In this document: positions 27,939 through 35,888 of the stretch, one piece after another
Position numbering within the stretch: position 1 is the first letter of the stretch
Layout: each line of letters begins with the position of its first letter
From: Anaerocolumna sp.
GTDB taxonomy: Bacteria; Bacillota; Clostridia; Lachnospirales; Lachnospiraceae
Direction: 5' to 3'
NCBI GenBank assembly: GCA_029239975.1
Contig: JARBTX010000010.1
Span: 1 to 64,000, forward strand
Length of the DNA: 64,000 nt
The notes under the pieces: generated by a model
What the model was told of the DNA's origin: nothing
Databases searched by the model: none
The model's input: only the letters and a program-made list of their open reading frames with translations
Program-made: the position numbers and the translations under genes

Positions 27939-28673
27939 TTATTCTGAAACACTTTCTAATTTTTCAACAAAGGTTTTTAGCTCTTTATCACTTTCCATCG
28001 CTTCTTTTAATTTTGTGTTTACTGTATCAATTAAATCCTTAATCTCATCCTCTTTTGTTAATTGAATTACATAATCATTTACAGCAGCATCATCTATATT
28101 ATCAACAATCTCATAACTTTCTTCATTTTGAAGTATATATAACACACTCATACCAGGTGCTAATGTATTTATGTTTTTAAATTTTGTATCATAAGTTATA
28201 AAAACAACATAGGAAGTTTCATCTAACCCAGCTCTAAAATAAGAAGTTATATTCTTAAATTCTTCTATTCCTTCTCGTTTCTTTAAGATAGATTCAACTG
28301 TCTCTTTTTTTTCTTTCTCTGAACTACCTGCTATAATATCTTTATTGATTTTACTTGGTTTCTTATAAAATTCTTTAATAACTTTATTAATATCATTTTT
28401 TATATTCTCATCTATCACTTTTGTAGAATCTGCAACCAAATTACTATCATCAGCATAATTGGTTTGTTGATCACTATTTAATATTGTTTCGTCTGTTGCT
28501 TTATAAGTATCAGTAGAAATACTTTCCGTTTCATTAATATTTTCCACCTTATTGGTTTCGTCTATATTACTATTATCCTTAGGGGATTGTTTGATACTAA
28601 TGATGATTACTGCGATTATTGTAATAATTCCTATTATTAAAAAATATTTTAAATTCTTATACGATTGATTCAT
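27939..28673 (-). CDS. membrane-anchored protein of unknown function
   Basis: 244 residues, not recognised. An N-terminal membrane helix (about 10-26, YFLIIGIITIIAVIIISI) is followed by a long polar Asn/Asp/Thr-rich stretch (about 30-90) and a folded-looking C-terminal region (about 90-244) rich in Lys, Glu and Ile that ends in an acidic helix. The topology suggests a small extracytoplasmic domain on a flexible stalk. It has a strong GGAGGTAAG site and lies 145 bases after the co-oriented NlpC/P60 gene, from which a hairpin separates it. A cell-envelope role is only a guess from that neighbour. Confidence 0.7.
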   Translation of the reverse strand: MNQSYKNLKYFLIIGIITIIAVIIISIKQSPKDNSNIDETNKVENINETESISTDTYKATDETILNSDQQTNYADDSNLVADSTKVIDENIKNDINKVIKEFYKKPSKINKDIIAGSSEKEKKETVESILKKREGIEEFKNITSYFRAGLDETSYVVFITYDTKFKNINTLAPGMSVLYILQNEESYEIVDNIDDAAVNDYVIQLTKEDEIKDLIDTVNTKLKEAMESDKELKTFVEKLESVSE

Positions 28674-28742
28674 TTATAACTTACCTCCGGCTGCTTATTC
28701 ATATATAACAAGTCACTTTGTTTTTCATTTTAGTAATAGAAA

Positions 28743-28782
28743 AGACAATCATATCGTTTCAAAGAAATGATTTTGATTGTCT
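28743..28782 (-). terminator. terminator of the NlpC/P60 gene
   Basis: AGACAATCA (28743-28751) pairs with TGATTGTCT (28774-28782), extended by an imperfect inner stem. On the minus strand TTTTCTATT follows. Confidence 0.75.
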
Positions 28783-28817
28783 AAAATCTATTTAAAACTT
28801 ATTATTTACTACCGTGA

Positions 28818-29954
28818 TTAATCTATGTAATTAACCACTTTGTATGGTTGTCTATAATTGTAATTAGAAATTTTTATTCCTGTTTCTGGACTACTTGCAG
28901 CAACAACTTTACCATTACCAATATAGATAGCAACATGATTTATAGTACCAGCTTTATCATAAAAGATTAAATCTCCTGGTTTCATATTATTTATAGAAAT
29001 AACTCTTCCACCACCACTTGCTTGCTCTCTTGAAGTTCGTGGAATATAGATACCGTTATCACGAAATATGGATTGAGTATACCCTGAACAATCTGCACCA
29101 TTCGTTAAACTTGTACCACCCCAAACGTAAGGGTTTCCAACAAAACGTAGAGCATAATTCACAATCTTTTCTCGAATAGATGATACATTACTATTTGTCG
29201 TTGTTATTTCATTCACAGTAGTATTTGCTCGATTTAATCCTGAAAGTCGATTCGCTTCTGCTTCCTCTGCCCTTCTAGTAGCCTCCGCCGCTTCCGCTTC
29301 TGCTTCTATTTGTGCAATTTCCTCTTCAATAGAAATAGCTGTTTCATATTCGGTGGTTAAATCTACGTAATCAGCAGATACATAACCATCCACATCAGAA
29401 TCAATGGATATTTTAATCCATCCATCCAGTTCCTTCTTTACACTTAGTTCTTCCTCTATTGGTACAAGGGTTTGAACAGATGCATCTAAGCTAGGATTGT
29501 CTCTTACTTTAAGTGTAGTAGTATTCACAGTTGCTATTCTTTTACCAACTTTTTTTGCCAACTCTATTACGGAATCACCAGTAACCAAAAAGTCTGCATT
29601 TACGTACCCTGTAACAGAACCAGATTCAATTTTGTACCAGCCACCTTCTTTTTTAAGAACTTTAGCTGCTGAATTGTTATATAATTTACCTAGTATTTCG
29701 CTCTCTTCATCTGCTTTGCTTCTTATATTCACATAATTTGTTACTTGTGCAATAGCCAAATCTTTATATTCAGAATCAATTAAATATTCTGTAATATCTG
29801 TAACTGTATTTGGTTTATTCCTATAAAAATCATTTAATACGACATCTATGCCTGCTAATGGTATTTCAGCAGCATTTGCAACTATTGATTTACTTGTAAA
29901 TGCAAGAAATCCTATTAAGCAATATGTACTTATCCTTCGGATGTGTTTTGTCAT
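28818..29954 (-). CDS. secreted SH3-domain NlpC/P60 cell-wall endopeptidase
   Basis: 378 residues. A signal peptide (about 1-28, ...KSIVANAAE) leads into two bacterial SH3 domains (about 70-120, VNIRSKADEESEILGKLYNNS; about 140-195, LKVRDNPSLDASVQTLVP), a Glu/Ala-rich helical linker (about 205-238) and an NlpC/P60 domain (about 262-375). The catalytic Cys is in GADCSGYTQSIF and the His in INHVAIYIGNGK. It should cut peptide stems of peptidoglycan during growth or separation. The 5' region holds two GTAACA-containing direct repeats 21 bases apart. GTGGAGGATTT precedes the ATG. Confidence 0.9.
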   Translation of the reverse strand: MTKHIRRISTYCLIGFLAFTSKSIVANAAEIPLAGIDVVLNDFYRNKPNTVTDITEYLIDSEYKDLAIAQVTNYVNIRSKADEESEILGKLYNNSAAKVLKKEGGWYKIESGSVTGYVNADFLVTGDSVIELAKKVGKRIATVNTTTLKVRDNPSLDASVQTLVPIEEELSVKKELDGWIKISIDSDVDGYVSADYVDLTTEYETAISIEEEIAQIEAEAEAAEATRRAEEAEANRLSGLNRANTTVNEITTTNSNVSSIREKIVNYALRFVGNPYVWGGTSLTNGADCSGYTQSIFRDNGIYIPRTSREQASGGGRVISINNMKPGDLIFYDKAGTINHVAIYIGNGKVVAASSPETGIKISNYNYRQPYKVVNYID

Positions 29955-29977
29955 AAATCCTCCACTGTCAGTTTTAT

Positions 29978-30018
29978 TTTGTTACAAAATTATTAAATAT
30001 GTTACAAAGTTATTATAT
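29978..30018 (-). promoter_or_regulatory. direct repeats in the NlpC/P60 promoter region
   Basis: Two copies of TGTTACAAA(A/G)TTATTA start near 29979 and 30000, a period of about 21 bases or two helical turns. They are placed to act as an operator for the wall-hydrolase gene at 29954. The regulator is unknown. Confidence 0.45.
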
Positions 30019-30052
30019 ACTAAATTTGTGAAGAATCAATGGATTTTGACTA

Positions 30053-30066
30053 GGGAAACGCTTCCA
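30053..30066. promoter_or_regulatory. cre-like site (carbon catabolite control)
   Basis: GGGAAACGCTTCCA, whose reverse complement TGGAAGCGTTTCCC resembles the CcpA consensus TGNAANCGNTNNCA. It lies between the NlpC/P60 gene and the first small RNA element; which transcript it would affect is unclear. Confidence 0.35.
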
Positions 30067-30108
30067 ATTCCAAATTGTTATAACCATTTTTACCATAAAT
30101 TACAACCG

Positions 30109-30162
30109 TTCACCAAATATTCATACATCCTACACCTTTTCTACACAATATTTCTCTATACT
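30109..30162 (+). promoter_or_regulatory. activator-type promoter of small RNA copy 1 (four 11-base-spaced hexamers)
   Basis: TTCACC (30109), TTCATA (30120), TACACC (30131) and TACACA (30142) repeat every 11 bases. A -10 TATACT follows at 30157, 15 bases from the start of the last hexamer. There is no -35 box. The layout is that of PhoP (OmpR-family) direct-repeat promoters in Firmicutes. Confidence 0.6.
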
Positions 30163-30168
30163 AAACTC

Positions 30169-30263
30169 ATAACCAATCGGTTACAAACAATATACTAATA
30201 AGTTAATTTTTCATAAAACAAAGCCTAGTAGCCACCCTCCATCACTACTAGGCTTATCCTCTA
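30169..30263 (+). ncRNA. candidate small RNA, copy 1
   Basis: About 95 bases from a predicted start near 30169. A conserved U/A-rich segment (TAATTTTTCATAAAACAAAGC) precedes a hairpin AAGCCTAGTAG/CTACTAGGCTT (30221-30231, 30245-30255) whose 13-base loop contains CCACCCTCC. A conserved TCCTCT tail follows. Copies 2 and 3 share this layout with compensatory stem changes. There is no conserved reading frame. The plus-side U tract is weak, so the 3' end is uncertain. Confidence 0.6.
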
Positions 30264-30315
30264 TTATAAGTTGTATTATTCATAGCCTTAAATATGAATA
30301 AATAAAATTTAAATA

Positions 30316-30369
30316 TTCACCAAATGTTCATAATTCATACATGGTATAAACATATATGTCTATTATAAT
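30316..30369 (+). promoter_or_regulatory. activator-type promoter of small RNA copy 2
   Basis: Hexamers TTCACC (30316), TTCATA (30327), TACATG (30338) and AACATA (30349) at an exact 11-base period, then TATAAT at 30364, again 15 bases from the start of the last hexamer, as in copies 1 and 3. Confidence 0.62.
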
Positions 30370-30375
30370 AAAAGC

Positions 30376-30474
30376 ATAGAAAGTAAGTAATACCCGATAA
30401 TGCTAATAAGATAATTTTTTCATAAAACAAAGCTCAGTAGTTACCCTCCCCCTCTACTGAGCTTCTCCTCTGTT
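30376..30474 (+). ncRNA. candidate small RNA, copy 2
   Basis: About 100 bases. The conserved GCTAATAAGATAATTTTTTC and ATAAAACAAAGC segments lead to a hairpin AAGCTCAGTAG/CTACTGAGCTT (30430-30440, 30454-30464) with loop TTACCCTCCCCCT, and a tail CTCCTCT. Relative to copy 1, two stem pairs are exchanged on both sides (CTAG to TCAG with the matching partner change), which supports a folded RNA. The hairpin could also terminate the minus-strand GH27 transcript, because TTTGTTTT follows it on that strand. Confidence 0.6.
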
Positions 30475-30593
30475 TATATCTAATGCTTTTTCATTTTATG
30501 AATTACAGTAAGCATTACCATTTCTTTCATTATTTTTCTATATCTTACTTTATCTTTCATTCAATAAAGCAATTTAACCTAGCTGCTTTTTTG

Positions 30594-31892
30594 TTACTTT
30601 CTTCTTATCTTATACAATCTAGCTCCATGAATACCAACTTCTGTAGTTATTCGTTGTTCTACATCACCTAAGGATTCACAACTCCAAACATCTTCTACGG
30701 TAAAAGTACCATGTAGACCTAACCTTGTTAAACTGATACTTGGTTCCGTTTTTGAAAAACTAGTATTAAAGAATGCTACATAGATACTTCCGTCAGAATC
30801 TTCACTTGTCCATATAACCGTATCATGGCTTTTAAACACTTGTCTGGCTCCATGAGAATGTGATAGTAGTCTAAGTACATTTTTATTGGTTAATAGCTTT
30901 AAAGTCCAATCATCTAATGCTGTTAGTTCAGACCCAATCATTAATGGAGATCTAAATAAACACCACAATGTAAGCATAGTTATCTGTTCATTTTTTGTAA
31001 AATTGGTATATCTCTCAGATTCATTGTGTCCTGGAGTATTAATTCCAATCCTACCAAGTGGTAGCATATCACAATCTGGCCAACAGCCTGTTTTTACATA
31101 TGGGCTCCAATCATTACAATAATCGAACATACGGTATAATTGATCCCAATTATCCCAGAAGTCTCCAGTCATTCTCCACATATTAGCATGTTCGCTAAGA
31201 TGATTTACTTCACTAAGTACTGCTGGTCCAGGAGATAAACTTAAAACCATTTCACGTCCGCAGGAATCGATGGCTTTACGAATCATTTCAATCTCACGTT
31301 TTGCTGAATACGGATCCAACGGTTTATATTCTGTAACACAAATATCATCTACCTTAACAAAATCTACTCCCCAACTAGCATACAGTTCAAATAAGGAATT
31401 ATAATATTCCTGTGCACCAGTTGCATCTGGATTGACTCCGTACATATCTGTATTCCAAGAACAAATAGAGTAAGGATGTGCTATATCTCTCGCTGTAGCA
31501 TTTGTTCCTTTAATTGGAGTTCCTTGATGCACTGCTTGTCTTGGTATTCCTCTCATAATATGTATTCCGAATTTTAATCCTAAACTATGTATATAATCTG
31601 CGATTGGTCTAAAACCTTGTCCATCCTTCGCAGACGGGAATCGATTACTTGCTGGAATTAATCTAGAATATTCATCCATTTCCAAAGGATAAAATGAATT
31701 ATACCATGTTGAATTTGCATTTGGTTCATACCATTGAATATCACATACAATGTATTCCCAACCATATTCTTTTAGATGATTTGCCATATACTCTGCATTT
31801 TTTCTAAGAATCTCTTCTGTTACAGATGCACCATAACAGTCCCAACTGTTCCACCCCATAGGTGGTGTTACGGCAATCAGATTTTTGTCCAT
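30594..31892 (-). CDS. GH27 alpha-galactosidase (melibiase family)
   Basis: 432 residues, cytoplasmic, no signal peptide. The GH27 marks are PPMGWNSWDCYGASVTEE (about 10-27), the nucleophile Asp in VDFVKVDDIC (about 181), the acid/base Asp in RMTGDFWDNWDQL (about 240), then a C-terminal beta-sandwich. It hydrolyses terminal alpha-linked galactose (or a related sugar such as beta-L-arabinopyranose, known in this family). AAAAGGAGAAGATTT precedes the ATG. It lies 300 bases downstream of a co-oriented AraC regulator, with a long inverted repeat in the gap. Confidence 0.9.
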   Translation of the reverse strand: MDKNLIAVTPPMGWNSWDCYGASVTEEILRKNAEYMANHLKEYGWEYIVCDIQWYEPNANSTWYNSFYPLEMDEYSRLIPASNRFPSAKDGQGFRPIADYIHSLGLKFGIHIMRGIPRQAVHQGTPIKGTNATARDIAHPYSICSWNTDMYGVNPDATGAQEYYNSLFELYASWGVDFVKVDDICVTEYKPLDPYSAKREIEMIRKAIDSCGREMVLSLSPGPAVLSEVNHLSEHANMWRMTGDFWDNWDQLYRMFDYCNDWSPYVKTGCWPDCDMLPLGRIGINTPGHNESERYTNFTKNEQITMLTLWCLFRSPLMIGSELTALDDWTLKLLTNKNVLRLLSHSHGARQVFKSHDTVIWTSEDSDGSIYVAFFNTSFSKTEPSISLTRLGLHGTFTVEDVWSCESLGDVEQRITTEVGIHGARLYKIRRK

Positions 31893-31953
31893 AAATCTTC
31901 TCCTTTTTTGCTTTTAATATTTTAGGTAATTGAGAAACATCAAAGATGTACTT

Positions 31954-32062
31954 TTGCTTATACAATATATACGTGTTTTTAACTAAATCTTGCTACTTAG
32001 GGCAACTGAAGCTAGAAAATTCGTATATATTTGTATAAGCAATTTGATAAACTATATAGTTT
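31954..32062. repeat. long inverted repeat plus palindrome upstream of the GH27 gene
   Basis: TTGCTTATACAATATATACG (31954-31973) and its near-perfect inverse beginning CGTATATATTTGTATAAGC (32022-32042) are about 48 bases apart. Right beside them is a perfect 14-base palindrome, AAACTATATAGTTT (32049-32062). It could be a terminator for the AraC gene, an operator pair, or a small mobile-element relic. The gap 31893-32193 holds no gene. Confidence 0.6.
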
Positions 32063-32193
32063 CGCAATTGCCTATTTTAAAAACTAATTTAAATAATAGT
32101 AAAATAGTTTATAAAAATATAATATAATACTTAACTAAAAATTCCAAGAGAAAACTTATAATTTAGAGAAAATTAAGTCAACCGAAATTAAGT

Positions 32194-33057
32194 TTATTTT
32201 GTTTGCTTAAGTTCTAATTTTCTATATTGTTTTGGAGATAATCCGGTAAATTTTTTAAAAACCCTTTCAAAATATGTAATACTTTCATACCCCATTCGTT
32301 CAGAAATCTCAGTGACAGTATATTCACTATGAGCAAGAAGATTTTTTGCTTTCTTTATTCTAGCTAAATTCATATACTCATTAATTGTGAACCCAGTAAC
32401 TTCTTTAAATATTCTGCTTAAATAAGATTTACTAATATAAAACTTATCTGCTATTACTTCTAAGGATTCATTTGTGTCACTGTGTTCCCATATATATGTA
32501 GCCACTTGATTTACCTTTACATGTTTTCCGAGATGTGGTTTAAAGGTATCTACTGTTGTTAGTTGGTTTTTGCAGTATCTATTAATTAATATCATTAATT
32601 CCGCTAGCTTAAGCTTTACTTGTAATTCATAATGTTCTTGTTTTAATTGCATCTCCGTTAGTAATTGTTCAAAGATACCTGCCACAACTTTCCTATCTCC
32701 ATGATCAAGTTCAATTACCCCATAGTAATTTGCAAATAAATCTTCTGGATTCGGAAGTCCTAAACCAATTAAAAATGGTGCAAATATATCTCGATTTATT
32801 TGCAATAGAATTCTTTCATGCCAACCTTCTTCTACCGCGCTAGTTTTATGAATTTGTTCCCTGTTAATTAATACAAGTGAACCTGCTCGCACGTGGTAAA
32901 TCTCTTTATCTATAAAATAAAATCGTTCACCTTCCAGTAAATAATAAATCTCATAGCTATCATGGAAATGTTTATTTATCATATTAAATTTATAATTTCT
33001 TGTTGCTTTACTTATTTCTAACCCTTTAGTACTAGCTTCTGTAAGAATTTCTTTCAT
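32194..33057 (-). CDS. AraC-family transcriptional regulator
   Basis: 287 residues. An N-terminal cupin domain (about 15-130; INKHFHDSYEIYYLLEGERFYFIDKEIYHVRAGSLVLI) and a C-terminal AraC double helix-turn-helix (about 185-283; LEVIADKFYISKSYLSRIFKEVTGFTINEYMNLARI and VTEISERMGYESITYFERVFKKFTGLSPKQYRKLE). It is divergent from the GH4 gene across 166 bases and upstream of GH27 on its own strand, so it probably controls both according to an intracellular sugar. AGAAAGGTGAATTTTC precedes the ATG. Confidence 0.9.
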   Translation of the reverse strand: MKEILTEASTKGLEISKATRNYKFNMINKHFHDSYEIYYLLEGERFYFIDKEIYHVRAGSLVLINREQIHKTSAVEEGWHERILLQINRDIFAPFLIGLGLPNPEDLFANYYGVIELDHGDRKVVAGIFEQLLTEMQLKQEHYELQVKLKLAELMILINRYCKNQLTTVDTFKPHLGKHVKVNQVATYIWEHSDTNESLEVIADKFYISKSYLSRIFKEVTGFTINEYMNLARIKKAKNLLAHSEYTVTEISERMGYESITYFERVFKKFTGLSPKQYRKLELKQTK

Positions 33058-33223
33058 GAAAATTCACCTTTCTACTCTAACAGTTTGGTATCCAAAAGTT
33101 TGATTCTGCTATTAAATGGTAACTATAATATTAGTTTGTTACACAATATTATTATATAATAAATAAAGTATCGAAACCATATACAAATTATTACTATTAT
33201 AGTCTTTTATAGGAGGTAATCAC

Positions 33224-34639
33224 GTGAAATACACCGAAGGCAATGTAAACGACATTCAAATAGCTTATATTGGTGGTGGATCAAGGGGTTGGGCATGGAC
33301 ATTTATGACTGATTTATCTATGGAGAAACAATTAAATGGTACCATTCGTTTATATGACATTGACCCAAATGCTGCAAAAAATAATGAGACAATAGGGAAT
33401 CGCTTAACAAATCGAACTGATACCGTTGGTAAATGGAACTACAAAACTTATGATAATTTAGGAGAAGCACTTACTGGTTGTGATTTTGTTATCATATCAA
33501 TCCTTCCTGGTACATTTGATGAAATGGAATCCGATGTACACCTTCCTGAGAGAGTTGGAATTTATCAATCTGTTGGTGATACTGCTGGTCCGGGTGGAAT
33601 GATTAGGGCCTTACGTACAATCCCAATGTTTGTAACCATTGCAGAAGCAATTAAAACCTTTTCCCCAAACGCATGGGTTATTAATTATACAAACCCCATG
33701 ACACTATGCATTCAAACATTATATAAGGTATTTCCAGGCATTAAAGCATTTGGATGCTGTCATGAAGTATTTGGTACACAAAATGTTTTAAAAGGTATTT
33801 GCGAAGAGACATTCGGACTTAAAGAAATAAACCGTAACGAGATCTTTGTTAACGTATTAGGAATTAACCATTTTACATGGTTTGATCAAGCATCCTATAA
33901 GGGTATTGATTTATTTCCAGTATACAAAGAATACATAAAGAAACACTTTGAAGAAGGTTATTCAGAAGACGGTGGTAATTGGGTAAGTAACACCTTTAGT
34001 TGTGCAAATAGAGTAAAATTTGATCTATTTAATCGGTTCGGACTAATTGCTGCTGCCGGTGATCGTCATTTAGCAGAATTTATGCCCGGCAATGAGTATC
34101 TAAATAATCCTAACACCGTAACTAGCTGGAAGTTTGGATTAACTACAGTTGAATGGAGAAAAAAGGACTTGAAAGCGAGACTTCTTAAAAGTACCAGATT
34201 AGTATCTGGCGTGGAAGAGCTTATACCAAAGCCATCGGGAGAAGAAGGCGTTAAGTTAATTAAGGCACTTTGTGGTCTTGACCGAATGGTTAGCAATGTA
34301 AATATACCAAATACGAATAGACAAATATCGAATCTGCCAGAAACTGCTGTGGTTGAGACCAATGCTTTATTCTCAAAAGATTCGATTAAGCCAATATTTG
34401 CAGGTAGCTTACCAGAGAATGTATACGGTCTCATTTTACCACATATTATGAATCATGAGACCATCTTAACTGCAGCACTAACCTGTAATAAAGAACTAGT
34501 TATTAAAGCCTTTTTAAATGATCCTTTGGTAAAACCAAAAGCAAGTAAAGCAGACGTTATTAGTCTTGTAGATGATATGATTATGAATACCATTACCTAT
34601 CTGCCAGAAGGATGGAGAGTACTCTATAATATAAGCTAA
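33224..34639 (+). CDS. GH4 family glycosidase, CHEV type (alpha-glucuronidase/alpha-galacturonidase-like)
   Basis: 471 residues. The start is a GTG with AGGAGGTAATCAC upstream. An N-terminal Rossmann NAD+ site (IAYIGGGSRGWAW, about 13-25), the family NPMT (VINYTNPMTLC) and the metal-binding Cys-His in GCCHEVFG (about 178) are present. In GH4 the four residues after the Cys help sort activity: CHEV is linked to uronidases, CHSV to alpha-galactosidases. A uronidase is therefore favoured, acting by redox-assisted elimination with NAD+ and Mn2+. It is divergent from the AraC regulator. Alpha-galactosidase or alpha-glucosidase activity cannot be excluded. Confidence 0.85.
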   Translation: MKYTEGNVNDIQIAYIGGGSRGWAWTFMTDLSMEKQLNGTIRLYDIDPNAAKNNETIGNRLTNRTDTVGKWNYKTYDNLGEALTGCDFVIISILPGTFDEMESDVHLPERVGIYQSVGDTAGPGGMIRALRTIPMFVTIAEAIKTFSPNAWVINYTNPMTLCIQTLYKVFPGIKAFGCCHEVFGTQNVLKGICEETFGLKEINRNEIFVNVLGINHFTWFDQASYKGIDLFPVYKEYIKKHFEEGYSEDGGNWVSNTFSCANRVKFDLFNRFGLIAAAGDRHLAEFMPGNEYLNNPNTVTSWKFGLTTVEWRKKDLKARLLKSTRLVSGVEELIPKPSGEEGVKLIKALCGLDRMVSNVNIPNTNRQISNLPETAVVETNALFSKDSIKPIFAGSLPENVYGLILPHIMNHETILTAALTCNKELVIKAFLNDPLVKPKASKADVISLVDDMIMNTITYLPEGWRVLYNIS

Positions 34640-34646
34640 TACACCC

Positions 34647-34714
34647 AATAATAAGTAAATCCCAATAATAAGTAAATCACAATAATAAGTAAATCACAAT
34701 AATAAGTGAATCAC
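34647..34714. repeat. 4 x 17-base tandem repeat
   Basis: Four head-to-tail copies of AATAATAAGTAAATCAC with one or two substitutions (34647, 34664, 34681, 34698), starting eight bases after the GH4 stop codon. No function is evident. Confidence 0.9.
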
Positions 34715-34742
34715 AATAACTATTGAAAAAAGATATAATGGT

Positions 34743-34781
34743 GAGAGTGGCACCGCGTAGAAACCTAATTTTTATCTCCTT
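34743..34781 (+). promoter_or_regulatory. orphan T-box-like antiterminator segment
   Basis: GAGAGTGGCACCGCG (34743-34757) contains the hallmark TGGNACCGCG core that pairs with the tRNA acceptor end in T-box leaders. A partner strand ATCTCC follows near 34775, and a terminator hairpin comes downstream. No stem I or specifier loop fits into the repeat-filled sequence upstream, and the next gene is on the opposite strand, so it looks like a relic. Confidence 0.45.
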
Positions 34782-34792
34782 AAAATGAAAAG

Positions 34793-34867
34793 AAATGCGT
34801 GTGAATTATTAGCCATAAAGAGACCGTTGTCTACATCGGCATCTATGAATAATAGTCACACGCATTT
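34793..34867. terminator. bidirectional terminator between GH4 and the sugar-binding protein genes
   Basis: AAATGCGTGTGA (34793-34804) pairs with TCACACGCATTT (34856-34867), with further inner pairing (TTATT/AATAA). It is followed by TTTATTT on the plus strand and TTCTTTTCATTTT on the minus strand. Confidence 0.85.
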
Positions 34868-34871
34868 TTAT

Positions 34872-35816
34872 TTATTTCTTAACTAATACTGCAACACCAG
34901 TGTCAATGGTAGCGGGCCCTGTACTTTTACCATTAAGAGCTGCAATGGCTTGAGCCATACCCAGATATCCCATAGTATAAGGATTTTGTGCCATAGCTGC
35001 TTTTAAACTTCCATCATTTAATAAGTCTTGTATTGCATCTGATTTATCGAATCCAACACCAATGATTCCACCATTATTTGCTTTGATAGCGTTACCAACA
35101 CCAACTGTAGAACCTTCATTTGTTCCAAATAAACCAACTAAATCAGCATTACCAGTGATAAATCCTGCTGCTGATTCTTGACTAGCTGCAGCATCACCAT
35201 CTTTGTATTCGGTTGTAAGTAGAGTAAATCTTCCATCTGCTTCAATTGCTGCACGGAAACCAGCTTCTCGATTCATAGTTGAGTTAGTAGCTGTGTTAAC
35301 ACCTATAATACCAATGGATCCACTTGCTTTACCAGCTGCGTCAAGTTCTTTTATCATAGTTTCACCTGCTGTTTTACCAGCACCATAGTTATCTGTTGAA
35401 AGAGTAGCAATGGCTTCTTCATTCGCTGGTGAATCTACATAGATAATTTTAACACCTTTACTTTTTGCATCTGCTACAGCGGTTGAAATAGCAGTAGGGT
35501 CGTTTGCAGCAAGTAAAATCAAATTAGCACCGTCTGCAACTGCATTGTTTACGCATTCAATTTGTTTCGCATTGTCTTTTTTATCTGGAGCATCCCATTT
35601 GTAAGTAATACCTGCAGCAGTTGCCATATCTGCTGCACCTTTATCAACGGATACCCAATGTTGATCCATTTTATCCATTGTAATTAAGTATACCTTAAAC
35701 TTATTGCCTGCATTTGCTGATGTAGAAGTTGAATCCTTTTTGTCACACCCCGTAGCAAATAGTGCGATTGCCATTATTAAACTTATCATAACAGCCATCA
35801 TTTTTTTCATTTTCAT
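34872..35816 (-). CDS. sugar-binding lipoprotein (CUT2, ribose/galactose type)
   Basis: About 314 residues from the ATG at 35816, chosen because GGGAGGAAGGGTC precedes it; an in-frame ATG 15 bases upstream would put that site inside the gene. A lipoprotein signal with ALFATGCDKK (Cys near 24) leads into a Peripla_BP_4 fold (FKVYLITMDKMDQHWVSVDKGA, LILLAANDPTAIS, IIYVDSP, IIGVGFDKSDAIQ). It is the last gene of the ABC importer operon and feeds the RbsC/RbsA-like components just upstream. The ligand is probably a monosaccharide such as xylose, galactose or arabinose; this is not decidable from sequence. Confidence 0.9.
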   Translation of the reverse strand: MKMKKMMAVMISLIMAIALFATGCDKKDSTSTSANAGNKFKVYLITMDKMDQHWVSVDKGAADMATAAGITYKWDAPDKKDNAKQIECVNNAVADGANLILLAANDPTAISTAVADAKSKGVKIIYVDSPANEEAIATLSTDNYGAGKTAGETMIKELDAAGKASGSIGIIGVNTATNSTMNREAGFRAAIEADGRFTLLTTEYKDGDAAASQESAAGFITGNADLVGLFGTNEGSTVGVGNAIKANNGGIIGVGFDKSDAIQDLLNDGSLKAAMAQNPYTMGYLGMAQAIAALNGKSTGPATIDTGVAVLVKK

Positions 35817-35888
35817 GACCCTTCCTCCCATAACTTTTAATTTTATATAAGGGAACCATTATTATAAATATTAATAGTCCTTTATATA

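Noticed and set aside
29848-30198. Plus-strand 116-codon frame antisense to the NlpC/P60 gene start
   Set aside because: It overlaps the signal-peptide region of a clear secreted hydrolase and the repeats upstream; composition is hydrophobic by AT content, with no ribosome binding site.
30410-30464. Minus-strand reading of the small RNA hairpins as terminators only
   Set aside because: TTTGTTTT does follow the stems on the minus strand, and copy 2 could end the GH27 transcript. Copy 3, however, has no minus-strand gene feeding it, and the plus-strand promoter geometry is fixed in all three copies. Dual use is possible; terminator-only use is unlikely.
30376-30474. Small peptide encoded by the small RNA elements
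   Set aside because: Short ATG frames on either strand are not conserved among the three copies, while the stem and loop are.
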